Shown: positions 9,723-18,574, counted from the first letter of the stretch. The stretch: 64,000 bases of DNA from Spirochaetota bacterium (GCA_022703505.1 JAKLDN010000008.1:1-64000); one strand, 5' to 3'. Program-made: numbers and translations. The notes: generated from the letters alone by a model not told the origin.

Positions 9723-12700
9723 TTATTCGCAGGCTATATTGTCGGAATCGGGTCCGGCGGTCAATGCGGCCGCCGATTTTTTGACCGTCGCGCTGGATTT
9801 CCGCCCGTCCATGAGGATCTCGAGGGGTTCCTCGAAGCGCAGGTGGACGCAGTGGGGGGTCCGGCGCTCGACGGGCCGGGTTTGGAGGTATTCCCAGTTC
9901 ACGAAAGCGCTCCGGGAGTCCCAGGGCACCGTGAAATAGCCGATGTTCATGGAGGTCACGTTGTGGAAGAAGTGGGAGCCCAGGGAGCCCTCCACCCGGA
10001 AGCCCTCCAGGTCCGCCTCCACGATGACCCGGGCCCCGGAGATCTGCATGAAGCTGACGGGTATGCCCAGGCGCCGATCCCGGGTCCCCCAGCGGCCGGG
10101 TCCGATCAGGATGTACTTCCGTTTCTCTTCCTTGAGCCGGTCGTTTAGCTGGGCGATCTCCTGGGCGATCTCCTGGGTGGCCTCGGGATCGAAGGTCTCG
10201 GGAACCACGAACACGAGGTCCCGGATGGAGACGTCCCGGCCGTTTCCCATGGCCCGGTCCGTGGTCAGGACGCAGTCCTCCCGGTCCACCTCCCCGAGAT
10301 CCACGGCCACCTTGTTCGCGTTCTGGATCAGGGGCTTGATCTGCAGGAGGTAGAGGGCCGGGACGCCCGAGGTCTCCGCAAGGTTTACGGCGTACTCGAT
10401 CTCGATGGGGATTCCCATGCTGTTGGAGCCCACCTCCAGGACGGCCTCCACCGCCGGTGCGAAGGGAAGTGCCTCGTGCTGGAGGATGTTGGCGAAGTCC
10501 AGGATCCGGGGACCCCGGGCGGAAATCCCCGGAACCAATCGGCGGTCCGCCAGGTCGAAGGTTGAGGCCACCAGGGGGAACTCGGGGGTCCCCTCCACCT
10601 CCTCGATGTCCAGTTCCGCGAGGCCCGCGTCTTCCCCCGAGAGGAGCTCCGGGGAGGCCCGGTCCAGGTCGATGGCTATGAATCTGCGCTGGGAGTTGGC
10701 CACCCGGTGCTCCTGGGCCACGATCTCCAGCTTGGGGTACCCCGGGGCGAAGCGGAAGGTGTCCCCCCCCTCCACCACCCAGCGCCCCAGGCCCAGGGCG
10801 GCGTTGCACAGTCCGTCCTCGGGCTTGAGGTAGGCCACGGGATAGTAGTTGTGGGACTGGGCGGTGCCGGAGATCGGGGGATAGAACCAGCGGCCCCGGC
10901 GGGTCCCGACCACCTCCTGGATCACGATGGCCATGCGCTCCTCGTCGATCTTGTACCGGGCGGCCTCGAAATAGGACCGGGCCTTGGGGGAGAAGAGGGA
11001 GGCGTAGGTCAGCCGGATGGCGTCCTGTAGCTGGCGGAGCCGTTCCTCCGGGTCCGGGTGGGAGTTAGGGATCAGGTAGGTGTCGTAGATCCCCGAGAAG
11101 GGCACCATCAGCATGTCCTCGAAGAGGCCCGAGGACCGGACGGCCAGGGGCTTGTCCGTCACGGTCAGGAAGCGGCGCAGACCCGAGTTGACATCCGGGG
11201 AGAGGGGGGCCGCCACGAAGCGGCGGCGGATCTCCTCGTAGTCGCCTCCCCCGTAGGCGAAGGACCAGAGGTTGTTGGATTCCAGGAAGCGCTCGAACTC
11301 GTCGATCCCGATGAAGATGGTGAAGGGAACCCGGATCTCCAGCTTCCCTTCCCAGGCCGGGAAGGCCATGTTGTCGATCAGGCTCTTCAGGAACATGAGG
11401 CCCCGTCCCTTGCCGCCCACGGAACCCGCGGCCAGGCGGGCCATGACGTTGGAGTCCCCGCACAGGGACACGTCGAAGTGCGGGATGAGCCCCCGGTTCT
11501 TGGACCGGCGGACGTCGTCCAGGAGGCGCAGGAGGAAGTCCCGCATCTCCTGGGGATCTGAAAAATCGTCGATCCGGTAGTTCCTCAGGATCCGGGCGAA
11601 GCGGATCTCCCCCCGGGCGGTGAGCCAGGCCGAGAAGTGGTTGCGCTTTCCGTGCAATAGCAGGCTGTCCGAGGGCACTTGCAGCAGGCGTTCCTCGAAC
11701 TCCGCCATGTTCCGGGCCCGAGCCAGTTCCGTCCCGTCGGGCCCCCGGAAGATGAAGGGTCCGAAGCCCAGGTTCTCCCGGAAGAATCCGTCCAGCTCCC
11801 GGGCCAGGGAGTCGGATCCCTTGGATATGAAGCCCGCCCCGAGCCGGTGGGCTTCCGTGCGGGCCTCGGGCTCGCTGGACTGGATCAGGACGGGAAGGTC
11901 CGGGCTGCTCTCCCGGATGTGGTCCAGGAGCTTGAAGCCCGCCCGGGGATCCTCGGTCCCGCCGCAGGAATACCGGACGTCGGAGATGACGGTCAGGATG
12001 TAGGGCTCGTACCGCTCGAAGAGGGCCACCGCCTCCTCGTAGCTGGTGGCCAGGAGGATCTTGGGGCGGCCCCGCATGCGCAAGACCTTGTAGGTCTCCA
12101 CCAGCTGCTCTTCCTCGATCAGGGCCTGGATCTGGCGCATGACGACGGAATAGAGCACCGGCAGGTACCGGGAATAATAACGGACTGAGTCTTCGACCAG
12201 GAGGACGACCCGCACCAAGCCCGTGCGGGTGTCGGAGTCCACGTTCCGCAGGTCCTCCACGTACTTGATCATCCCCACGAAGAGCTTGGAATACCCGTTC
12301 CAGACGAAGACCCGGTCCGCGTACCGGAGCTCGGGACGCTTGGGGTCCAGGTCCGCCAGGCTGGAGTTGTTCATGGCCAGGAGGATGACGGGCACCTCCG
12401 GCCGGACGGCCTTCAGGTCCCGGGCCAGGGCCAGGGGACCGTCGAAATCCATCCCCGCCATCAGGATGACCAGGTCGAAGGGGCCGGAGCGGAAGGTCTC
12501 CTGGGCGGATTCGGGGCTGTAGGCGCAGGTGACCCGGGGGGCCGAGGTCAGGTTGAGGCGGTAGTACTCCCCGTAGATCTGCTCCGAGAGAGCCCCGTCG
12601 CTCTCCAGGATGAAGGAATCGTACAGGCTGGCCACCAGCAGGATCTCCCGGACCCGGTATCGCATGAGGTCGTGGAAGATGTTCCGGTCGCGGCGTTCCT

Positions 12701-12734
12701 GGTCGTAGGCCGCGACGAGCTCGTTGAAGTACAT
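9723..12734 (-). CDS. REC-like / PEP-synthase ATP-binding domain fusion
   Basis: A 1003-residue protein. Two receiver-like segments come first: about 60-160 (DLVILMAGMDFDGPLALARD) and about 185-325 (VRVVLLVEDSVRYYSRYLPV, later TVISDVRYSCGG). The C-terminal half resembles the ATP-grasp domain of PEP synthase and pyruvate phosphate dikinase, with GSVGGKGRGLMFLKSL, PLAVRSSGLFEDML and VIQEVVGTRRGRWFYPP. The mobile phosphohistidine domain (TGG-TSHAA motif) and the PEP-binding barrel are missing, so it cannot be a full PEP synthase. It is probably an ATP-dependent phosphotransferase or signalling enzyme; the substrate is unknown. The start at 12734 has no Shine-Dalgarno site but lies 8 nt below a -10 box, so the message is probably leaderless. 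Confidence 0.8.
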   Translation of the reverse strand: MYFNELVAAYDQERRDRNIFHDLMRYRVREILLVASLYDSFILESDGALSEQIYGEYYRLNLTSAPRVTCAYSPESAQETFRSGPFDLVILMAGMDFDGPLALARDLKAVRPEVPVILLAMNNSSLADLDPKRPELRYADRVFVWNGYSKLFVGMIKYVEDLRNVDSDTRTGLVRVVLLVEDSVRYYSRYLPVLYSVVMRQIQALIEEEQLVETYKVLRMRGRPKILLATSYEEAVALFERYEPYILTVISDVRYSCGGTEDPRAGFKLLDHIRESSPDLPVLIQSSEPEARTEAHRLGAGFISKGSDSLARELDGFFRENLGFGPFIFRGPDGTELARARNMAEFEERLLQVPSDSLLLHGKRNHFSAWLTARGEIRFARILRNYRIDDFSDPQEMRDFLLRLLDDVRRSKNRGLIPHFDVSLCGDSNVMARLAAGSVGGKGRGLMFLKSLIDNMAFPAWEGKLEIRVPFTIFIGIDEFERFLESNNLWSFAYGGGDYEEIRRRFVAAPLSPDVNSGLRRFLTVTDKPLAVRSSGLFEDMLMVPFSGIYDTYLIPNSHPDPEERLRQLQDAIRLTYASLFSPKARSYFEAARYKIDEERMAIVIQEVVGTRRGRWFYPPISGTAQSHNYYPVAYLKPEDGLCNAALGLGRWVVEGGDTFRFAPGYPKLEIVAQEHRVANSQRRFIAIDLDRASPELLSGEDAGLAELDIEEVEGTPEFPLVASTFDLADRRLVPGISARGPRILDFANILQHEALPFAPAVEAVLEVGSNSMGIPIEIEYAVNLAETSGVPALYLLQIKPLIQNANKVAVDLGEVDREDCVLTTDRAMGNGRDVSIRDLVFVVPETFDPEATQEIAQEIAQLNDRLKEEKRKYILIGPGRWGTRDRRLGIPVSFMQISGARVIVEADLEGFRVEGSLGSHFFHNVTSMNIGYFTVPWDSRSAFVNWEYLQTRPVERRTPHCVHLRFEEPLEILMDGRKSSATVKKSAAALTAGPDSDNIACE

Positions 12735-12742
12735 GTGTAGAT

Positions 12743-12771
12743 AGTATGTCCGGCGGCGATCGGTTCTTCAA
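12743..12771 (-). promoter_or_regulatory. promoter of the REC/PEP-synthase-like gene
   Basis: Minus strand: TTGAAG (12766-12771), 17-bp spacer, CATACT (12743-12748). The -10 ends 8 nt before the ATG at 12734, which implies a leaderless mRNA. It is back to back with the promoter at 12781-12809. Confidence 0.6.
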
Positions 12772-12780
12772 GGGGAAACC

Positions 12781-12809
12781 CTGACAGCGCGGGCGGTTTA
12801 TCGTATACT
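12781..12809 (+). promoter_or_regulatory. promoter of the PAS-GGDEF-EAL gene
   Basis: Plus strand: CTGACA (12781-12786), 17-bp spacer, TATACT (12804-12809). The start site would be near 12816, giving a leader of about 75 nt. It is divergent from the promoter at 12743-12771, so the two may be co-regulated. Confidence 0.65.
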
Positions 12810-12890
12810 GGTAGCAGCGGCATCCCGGAATCCCAGCGGGATGGCGCGCAACCCGGCATCATACGCAAATCTCGGTCCACGGAGCCCCCC

Positions 12891-14561
12891 ATGAGCACGG
12901 TGCACGAAAAGATCCTGAACGCCTCCCGGGATTTCATCACCCTGGTCTCCTCGGAGTACGTGTACGAGTTCGTGAACGAGTCCTACTGCCGGGAGATCGG
13001 TCTGGACCGGCAGGCGATCCTGGGAAGGACGGTGGCGGAGGTCTGGGGCAAGCGCAAGTTCGAGACCCGGATCAAGCGGCACCTGGACGAATGCTTCGGC
13101 GGCGCCGAATCCCACGACATCGACCGGTTCAAGTTCGGGGACGAGGAGAAGTACGTCCACGTGGCGTACTATCCCTTCCGGGAGGGCACCCGGGTCACCC
13201 ACGTCATGGTGGACACCCACGACATCTCCGCCCTGAAGGACCTCCAGACCCGGATCATCAACTTCGAGTACAAGGACTCCACCACGGGGCTGTTCAACCG
13301 CAGGTCCTTCGACATCGTCCTGGACATGGAACTGGAGAAGGCCCGGAGATCCCAGACCGACAAGGTTCGGGCCATCCTCTTCGTGAACCTCAGGAATTTC
13401 ACCCAGATCAACGCCCGGTACGGCTACGAGGTCGGCGATCTTCTGCTGGAAGCCACGGGCATGCGGATCCGGGAAGCCCTGCGGGCCTCGGACTACGTCT
13501 TCCGCTTCGAGGGCAAGGACCTGGCCATCATCCTGACCACGATGAAGCGCAGCACGGACCTGTCCATCGTGGCCGACAACATCCGGGGCAAGGCCTTCTA
13601 CCCCTACACCCACCAGGGCGCGGTCATCAACATCGGGTGCAACATCGGGGCCTCGGTTTTCCCGGATGACGGGGACGACAAGAAGAGCCTGGTCAAGTTC
13701 GCCCTGTCCGCCATGGAGGAGGCCCAGACCAGGAACGAGCCCCTGATCATCTTCAACCAGGAGCTGCACCGGGCCGCCCTCCGGAAAGCCAAGCTGAGGT
13801 CCGACCTCCGGACGGCCCTGGTGGCGGAGCAGTTCGAGACCCACTTCCAGCCCATCGTGGACGCCGCGGGATCCCTGATCGGTGCGGAGGCCCTGATCCG
13901 GTGGTCCCACCCGGAGATGGGGAACATCCCGCCCATGGAGTTCATCCCCCTGGCGGAGGAATCCGGGGACACCATCATGATCGGCCGCTGGGTCCTCTTC
14001 CAGGTCTGCAAGCATATCAAGCGCTGGAGCGGGCTCCTGGGGGACCGGTACATCTCCGTGAACCTCTCGGCCAAGGAATTCGCCGGGGAAGGCCTCGTGG
14101 AGTACATCGACCGGGTCCTCCGCTCCGAGGGAGTTCCGCCGGCCCAGCTGAAGCTGGAGATCACGGAAACCCAGAGCATGATGGACATCGAGGACGCCAT
14201 CGGCAAGATACGCCGCCTGAAGGACATCGGGGTGGACGTCTACATCGACGACTTCGGAGCCGGCTACTCGTCCCTGGCCTACCTGAAGCGGCTTCCGGCG
14301 GGGGTCATCAAGATCGACAAGTGCTTCGTGGACAACGTGGCCGAGGACGAGGAGGAACGGGCTTTCCTGGCGGGAATGATCGGGATGATCGTAAGCAAGG
14401 ACAAGCGCATCGTCGTCGAGGGGGTCGCCACCCGGGAACAGCGCGACATCCTGGCAGGCCTGGGAGTGGAACGGATGCAGGGGTACTACTTCAGCAAGGC
14501 CCTTCCCGCCCCGGATTTCGAGGTCCTCCTGGGCCGCAGGGAGCCCCTGCCGGTGTCATAA
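12891..14561 (+). CDS. PAS-GGDEF-EAL protein, probable c-di-GMP phosphodiesterase
   Basis: A 556-residue cytoplasmic protein with no membrane segment. A PAS sensor comes first (about 1-120), then GGDEF (about 125-290, starting DSTTGLFNRRSFD) and EAL (about 300-545). The GGDEF active-site loop reads EGKDL, so diguanylate cyclase activity should be lost. The EAL domain keeps its key residues: EALIRW, the EITE motif, DDFGAGYSS, KIDKCFVDN, VVEGV and QGYYFSKAL. It should therefore degrade cyclic di-GMP, perhaps controlled by the PAS signal and by GTP binding to the degenerate GGDEF. In spirochaetes cyclic di-GMP governs motility and chemotaxis. It converges on gdhA. Confidence 0.92.
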   Translation: MSTVHEKILNASRDFITLVSSEYVYEFVNESYCREIGLDRQAILGRTVAEVWGKRKFETRIKRHLDECFGGAESHDIDRFKFGDEEKYVHVAYYPFREGTRVTHVMVDTHDISALKDLQTRIINFEYKDSTTGLFNRRSFDIVLDMELEKARRSQTDKVRAILFVNLRNFTQINARYGYEVGDLLLEATGMRIREALRASDYVFRFEGKDLAIILTTMKRSTDLSIVADNIRGKAFYPYTHQGAVINIGCNIGASVFPDDGDDKKSLVKFALSAMEEAQTRNEPLIIFNQELHRAALRKAKLRSDLRTALVAEQFETHFQPIVDAAGSLIGAEALIRWSHPEMGNIPPMEFIPLAEESGDTIMIGRWVLFQVCKHIKRWSGLLGDRYISVNLSAKEFAGEGLVEYIDRVLRSEGVPPAQLKLEITETQSMMDIEDAIGKIRRLKDIGVDVYIDDFGAGYSSLAYLKRLPAGVIKIDKCFVDNVAEDEEERAFLAGMIGMIVSKDKRIVVEGVATREQRDILAGLGVERMQGYYFSKALPAPDFEVLLGRREPLPVS

Positions 14562-14590
14562 AAAAGGGGCGGTCCCTTTCGGGACCGCCC
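14562..14590 (-). terminator. intrinsic terminator, strongest toward gdhA
   Basis: A 10-bp perfect stem GGGCGGTCCC / GGGACCGCCC with a 4-nt loop (14567-14576/14581-14590). Read on the minus strand it is followed by TTTTTT, a classic rho-independent terminator for gdhA transcripts. On the plus strand the trailing sequence is only GTACGTTTATT, so it may also serve the EAL gene, less well. The gdhA message would thus have a 3' untranslated region of about 325 nt that includes the tandem hairpin array. Confidence 0.85.
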
Positions 14591-14650
14591 GTACGTTTAT
14601 TCATACTTCATATCATCAGCCTGTCCGGCGCAGCGAGCTTCCTCGTCCAT

Positions 14651-14855
14651 ATCCTGGGCAGCCGGAACCCGCGCTTTGCGCGGGTTCCGAACAGCCGCGG
14701 CGCGAAGCGCCTACAGGACCAAATCCTGGGCAGCCGGAATCCGCGCCAAGCGCGGATTCCGAACAGCAACGGCGCGAAGCGCCTACAGGACCAAATCCTG
14801 GGCAGCCGGAACCCGCGCTTTGCGCGGGTTCCGAACAGCCGCGGCGCGAAGCGCC
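14651..14855 (-). repeat. 72-bp tandem repeat array (about 2.8 units) with paired hairpins
   Basis: Units start at 14651, 14723 and 14795, an exact 72-bp period. Each holds an 11-bp hairpin with a 3-nt loop (GGAACCCGCGC / GCGCGGGTTCC) and a short GGCGC-gaa-GCGCC hairpin. In the middle unit the stem reads GGAATCCGCGC / GCGCGGATTCC: the C-to-T change is matched by G-to-A in the other arm. On the minus strand each unit also carries GCCCAGGATTTGGT or a close variant, resembling the gdhA 3' end. The array lies in the presumed gdhA 3' untranslated region. Confidence 0.9.
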
Positions 14856-14859
14856 GCGG

Positions 14860-14899
14860 CTAGACCAGTCCCTGCGCGATCATGGCGTCCCGACGCCAT
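14860..14899 (-). repeat. displaced second copy of the gdhA C-terminal codons, with hairpin
   Basis: On the minus strand 14860-14889 reads as DAMIAQGLV followed by TAG, exactly the last nine residues of GdhA, 26 bp past the real stop. Five of the nine codons differ from the live copy by synonymous changes. The first ten bases (GACGCCATGA) form a 10-bp hairpin with TCATGGCGTC directly upstream. The copy is not in frame with gdhA because the live gene stops at 14916. Its TAG lies in a CTAG. Confidence 0.85.
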
Positions 14900-14915
14900 G
14901 ACCCTGCAGGCCGGT

Positions 14916-16262
14916 TTATACCAAGCCCTGGGCAATCATGGCGTCGGCGACCTTCTTGAAGCCCGCGATGTTCCCGCCCACGACGTAGTTCCCCTCGTGG
15001 CCGTACTGCTTGGCGGTCTCCACGCAGGCGCGGTGGATGTTGATCATGATCTCGTGGAGCCGCCTGTCCACTTCCTCGGCGCTCCAGGCCAGGCGCATGG
15101 AGTTCTGGCTCATCTCCAGGCCCGAGGTGGCCACGCCGCCCGCGTTCGCCGCCTTGCCGGGAGCGAAGGGGATCTTCTTCTCGATGAAGAGCTTCCAGGC
15201 CTCGGGGGTGCAGCCCATGTTGGAGACCTCGACGACGATCTTGACGCCGTTGGCCACCAGGGTCTTGGCGTCGTCCCCGTTGAGCTCGTTCTGGATGGCG
15301 CAGGGCATGGCGATGTCGACCTTCTGCTCCCAGGGCTTCTTGCCCGCGAAGAACTTGGCGTTGGGGAACTTCTTGGCGTAGGTCTCCACCTTGTTCCGGT
15401 CGATGACCAGCATCTGCTCCAGGTAGTTCCACTTCTCCTGGGTCCCGATCCCGTCCGGGTCGTAGACGTAACCGTCCGGACCGGAGATGGTGACGACCTT
15501 GGCGCCCAGCTGGGAGGCCTTGATGCAGGCGCCCCAGGCTACGTTGCCGAAGCCGGACACGGAGACGACCTTGCCCTTCAGGGAATCGTTCTTCAGCTTG
15601 AGCATCTCCTCGGCGAAGTAGACGGCGCCGAAGCCCGTGGCCTCCGGGCGGATGAGGGAGCCGCCGAAGGTCAGTCCCTTGCCCGTGAGGACGCCGGTGA
15701 ACTCGTTGGCCAAGCGCTTGTACTGGCCGAACATGTACCCGACCTCGCGGCCGCCCACGCCGATGTCGCCCGCCGGCACGTCCGTGTCCGGGCCGATGTG
15801 GCGGAAGAGCTCGGTCATGAAGCTCTGGCAGAAGCGCATGATCTCGTTGTCGCTCTTGCCGTTGGGATCGAAGTCCGAGCCGCCCTTGCCGCCGCCCATG
15901 GGCAGGCTGGTCAGGGAGTTCTTGAAGGTCTGCTCGAAGCCCAGGAACTTGAGGGTGGAGAGCTGGACCTTCGGGTGGAAGCGGATCCCGCCCTTGTAGG
16001 GACCGATGGCGGAGTTGAACTGAACGCGGTAGCCCCGGTTGACGTGGTATTCGCCCTTGTCGTCGATCCACGGAACGCGGAAGAGGATGGAGCGCTCGGG
16101 CTCGATGATGCGCTCCAGGATGCGCTGGGCCTTGTACTTGGGCTCCGCCTCGATGAGGGGCTCGATGGACTCCAGCACCTCCTCCGCGGCCTGGAGGAAC
16201 TCGTTCTCCCAGGGGTAGCGGGCCTTGAGGCCGTCCAGGACTTCCTTGATATATGCGTTCAC
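14916..16262 (-). CDS. gdhA: NADP-type glutamate dehydrogenase
   Basis: A 448-residue hexameric-class glutamate dehydrogenase, matching the usual 445-450. Key features: the glutamate-binding segment PYKGGIRFHP near residue 85, the catalytic-lysine motif GGGKGGSDFDPNGKS, and the dinucleotide-binding GFGNVAWGACIKASQLGA. It interconverts 2-oxoglutarate plus ammonia and glutamate in the cytoplasm. I chose the GTG at 16262 because an AAGGAGG site lies 6 nt upstream of it; an ATG seven codons earlier (16283) has no such site. The gene ends in TAA, and an extra copy of its last nine codons lies 26 bp downstream. It is expressed alone from its own promoter. Confidence 0.95.
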   Translation of the reverse strand: MNAYIKEVLDGLKARYPWENEFLQAAEEVLESIEPLIEAEPKYKAQRILERIIEPERSILFRVPWIDDKGEYHVNRGYRVQFNSAIGPYKGGIRFHPKVQLSTLKFLGFEQTFKNSLTSLPMGGGKGGSDFDPNGKSDNEIMRFCQSFMTELFRHIGPDTDVPAGDIGVGGREVGYMFGQYKRLANEFTGVLTGKGLTFGGSLIRPEATGFGAVYFAEEMLKLKNDSLKGKVVSVSGFGNVAWGACIKASQLGAKVVTISGPDGYVYDPDGIGTQEKWNYLEQMLVIDRNKVETYAKKFPNAKFFAGKKPWEQKVDIAMPCAIQNELNGDDAKTLVANGVKIVVEVSNMGCTPEAWKLFIEKKIPFAPGKAANAGGVATSGLEMSQNSMRLAWSAEEVDRRLHEIMINIHRACVETAKQYGHEGNYVVGGNIAGFKKVADAMIAQGLV

Positions 16263-16328
16263 GATGCCCTCCTTGTTGGACATACGCGTGTTTGGTGATT
16301 GAAGGGCGCTGCGGCCCTTCCTGGGTTT

Positions 16329-16357
16329 ATCTTACCCGGGTTTCCGGATTTGGGCAA
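16329..16357 (-). promoter_or_regulatory. gdhA promoter
   Basis: Minus strand: TTGCCC (16352-16357), 17-bp spacer, TAAGAT (16329-16334). The start site would be near 16322, leaving a leader of about 60 nt before the GTG at 16262. Confidence 0.6.
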
Positions 16358-16498
16358 GGCAGGAAAATCTTGTCATAGAATGAAATACTTTCCGTAGTAA
16401 CGGATATTTATACATCTTCCCGCACTCCGGCAGGGTCCGTCCCGGAGCATCTCCCGGGGATGGTATAAGTATACATATATCTATAAATTAAAAGCCAA

Positions 16499-18574
16499 TC
16501 AGCGGAGTCGCCGTATCTCCTCGAAGAGGCCCGGCCAGACGGGTTCCCCCGACGGGATCTCGGTCTGGGGCGCCGGGTTCCCGGGAGGCGGAGTCTTGCC
16601 CGCCGCGGCGTCCCCGGTCTCGGGCTTCGGAGGGTCGGGTTTCCGTACCACCGAATCCCCGAGATTGGAGCGGTCCAGGTATCCCGACCTGCGGAGCATC
16701 CCCTCGGAAACCTCCTCGTCCGTCCGGGTGATCTCGATCTCCCCGGTCACGTCGGCTTCCCGGTACGCGATCCCGATCCCCTGGGGGCTCGGGGCGATGC
16801 CGCCCTTCCGGACGACCAGAAGCGTATCCCCCGCCGCCACGCCGTCGTTCCTCCCCAGGTCCACGAGGACCTTGTCCCCGTTCCTGCGCAGGAGGGTGCC
16901 CCGGAGGGGTGGGGCGGATTCCAGGAGGCCGGCCAGGTGGGATACCGCCCGGGTGACCCGTTCGTTCCCGCTCCGGAGGGAGGAATAGGAGGCCGCGGGG
17001 CTTCCGGTCCGGGCCACGTAGACTTCCAGGGATAGCCGGATGTCCCTCTCGGTCTCCTCCGTCCGGACCAACCCGAACCAATCCGCCCCGGAATCCCGGG
17101 CCGAGCGGAAGGCGTCCGCGAAGGAGGCGGCGGCCGCGGTCTCGGAGGAAACCGCGTACCGGGAGGATCGGGCCGTCTCGTCCCTCAGGGCTCGGGCGAG
17201 GACCGCCCCGACCCCGGGATGATAGGCCGGGCCCTGTCCGGGGAGGGAGAAGAAAGCGATCCGGTAGGGACGCTTACCCAGAAGGAGCTGGTCCAGCCCC
17301 CAGGAACGGCCGACCGCACCCGACAGGGCGCTGGCGTAGTTCTCCGCGGCGTCCAGGATGGCCGGATCCGCCTTGTCCAGGGACTTCAGGAACTCCAGTT
17401 CCGCCAGATAGGAGGAAGGCTTTCCCCTAAGCCTGAGAAGCTCCGCGTAGCGTTCCCGGCCCGGCTTGGAGTAGGGATCCACCTTGAGGCCCCGCCGGTA
17501 CTCCGCCAGGGCCCGCTCGTATTCCCGGTTGGATTCGTATTGCCGGCCCCGGGCGAAGCGCTCCGCGGCCACCCGGGAGCGACGGGGGTCTTCGACCGGG
17601 GTGGCGTCGATCACCAGGTCCTCCAGGGCCCGGCGCGCGACCTCGTCGTCCGGGCGCAGGGACAGGGAGGCCTCGAAGGCGTAGATCCCCGGATCCGTCT
17701 GTCCCTGCCGGGAGCGGGCCACCCCCAGGGTGTACCAGGCCAGGGCGTCGTCCCGGTCCCGTGCCACCGCCGATTCCATGAGCTGGGCCGCGGTCCCGGG
17801 GTCTCCGGAATCCAGCAACAGGGAGGCCAGGAGACGCCGGGCCTCGCCGTAGGACGGACGGAGCTCCAGGGCCGACCGCGCCCGGTCCACCGCCTCCCGC
17901 TCGCGGCCGCTCCGGGCCGCCAGCCGGGCCGCCACGTACTGGGTACGGGGGTCCTGGGAGTGATAGCGCAGGGCGCTCTCGATGTAGGTCTGGGCGTCCC
18001 GGGACCGGCCCGCGTCCGCGGAGATCAGGGCCAGGGACAGGAGGGCCCGGGCGTTCCGGGGAGAGATACGCAGGCTCTCGGAGAGCCGCGCACGGGCGTC
18101 CGTGGATCGCCCGGACCTCAGGTCCAGCAGGGCGAGCCCGAATCGCGCCTCCAGGTCGTTCGGAAGCCGGGCCAGGACGGCCCGGAATAGCTCCGAGGCC
18201 TTGGCCGTCTCCCCCAGCCCGATGCGGATGAAGGCCTCCATGGACAGGAGGGCCGGGTCGTCCCCCTTGAACCTCCGGGCTTCCGTGACCCGGGTCAGGG
18301 CCTGGCCGTACTCCTCCAGGGCGTAGTAGGACTCCGCGAGCCCCTGGATAGCGTCGGTGTACGCGGGATTTACCTGCAGGGCGGCCAGGTAGAGCTCGAC
18401 GGCCTCGAACCAATCCTCCGCCAGCCGGGCTTCCGCGGCGCGCCGGACCAGGGCGGGAGCGTCCGTCCCGGTCTGGGCGGAAAGGGACGGGACGGACGAC
18501 GAGAGGATCAGGGCCGCCAGCAGGAGGGGGGCGGCGGACAGGGGCGCTCCCGGACGGATCGGCCTGCGCGTCAT
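16499..18574 (-). CDS. secreted TPR-repeat protein
   Basis: A 691-residue protein with a signal peptide (MTRRPIRPGAPLSAAPLLLA and a cleavage region near LSAQ). Residues 40-400 are a run of tetratricopeptide repeats, recognisable by the spaced A-Y-L-A-L pattern, for example NPAYTDAIQGLAESYYALEE. The C-terminal part (about 450-650) includes VDLGRNDGVAAGDTLLVVRK, like FlgT-C or SH3-type domains of envelope proteins, and ends in a low-complexity proline/glycine tail. It is probably a periplasmic or outer-membrane scaffold. The ATG at 18574 overlaps the corC stop (ATGA), so the gene is the last of the phoH operon. Its exact function is unknown. Confidence 0.8.
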   Translation of the reverse strand: MTRRPIRPGAPLSAAPLLLAALILSSSVPSLSAQTGTDAPALVRRAAEARLAEDWFEAVELYLAALQVNPAYTDAIQGLAESYYALEEYGQALTRVTEARRFKGDDPALLSMEAFIRIGLGETAKASELFRAVLARLPNDLEARFGLALLDLRSGRSTDARARLSESLRISPRNARALLSLALISADAGRSRDAQTYIESALRYHSQDPRTQYVAARLAARSGREREAVDRARSALELRPSYGEARRLLASLLLDSGDPGTAAQLMESAVARDRDDALAWYTLGVARSRQGQTDPGIYAFEASLSLRPDDEVARRALEDLVIDATPVEDPRRSRVAAERFARGRQYESNREYERALAEYRRGLKVDPYSKPGRERYAELLRLRGKPSSYLAELEFLKSLDKADPAILDAAENYASALSGAVGRSWGLDQLLLGKRPYRIAFFSLPGQGPAYHPGVGAVLARALRDETARSSRYAVSSETAAAASFADAFRSARDSGADWFGLVRTEETERDIRLSLEVYVARTGSPAASYSSLRSGNERVTRAVSHLAGLLESAPPLRGTLLRRNGDKVLVDLGRNDGVAAGDTLLVVRKGGIAPSPQGIGIAYREADVTGEIEITRTDEEVSEGMLRRSGYLDRSNLGDSVVRKPDPPKPETGDAAAGKTPPPGNPAPQTEIPSGEPVWPGLFEEIRRLR

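Noticed and set aside
4440-10148. Plus-strand open frame of 1902 codons opposite fadD, pheT and pheS
   Set aside because: It is a mirror of GC-rich coding DNA on the other strand; it is low complexity, with no start signal and no family match, and runs across several clear genes.
14641-14855. CRISPR array
   Set aside because: The 72-bp units are contiguous, with no unique spacers, and no cas gene is near.
14860-16071. Alternative frame ending in DAMIAQGLV
   Set aside because: Only its last residues are meaningful, as the displaced gdhA end; the rest is out-of-frame gdhA.
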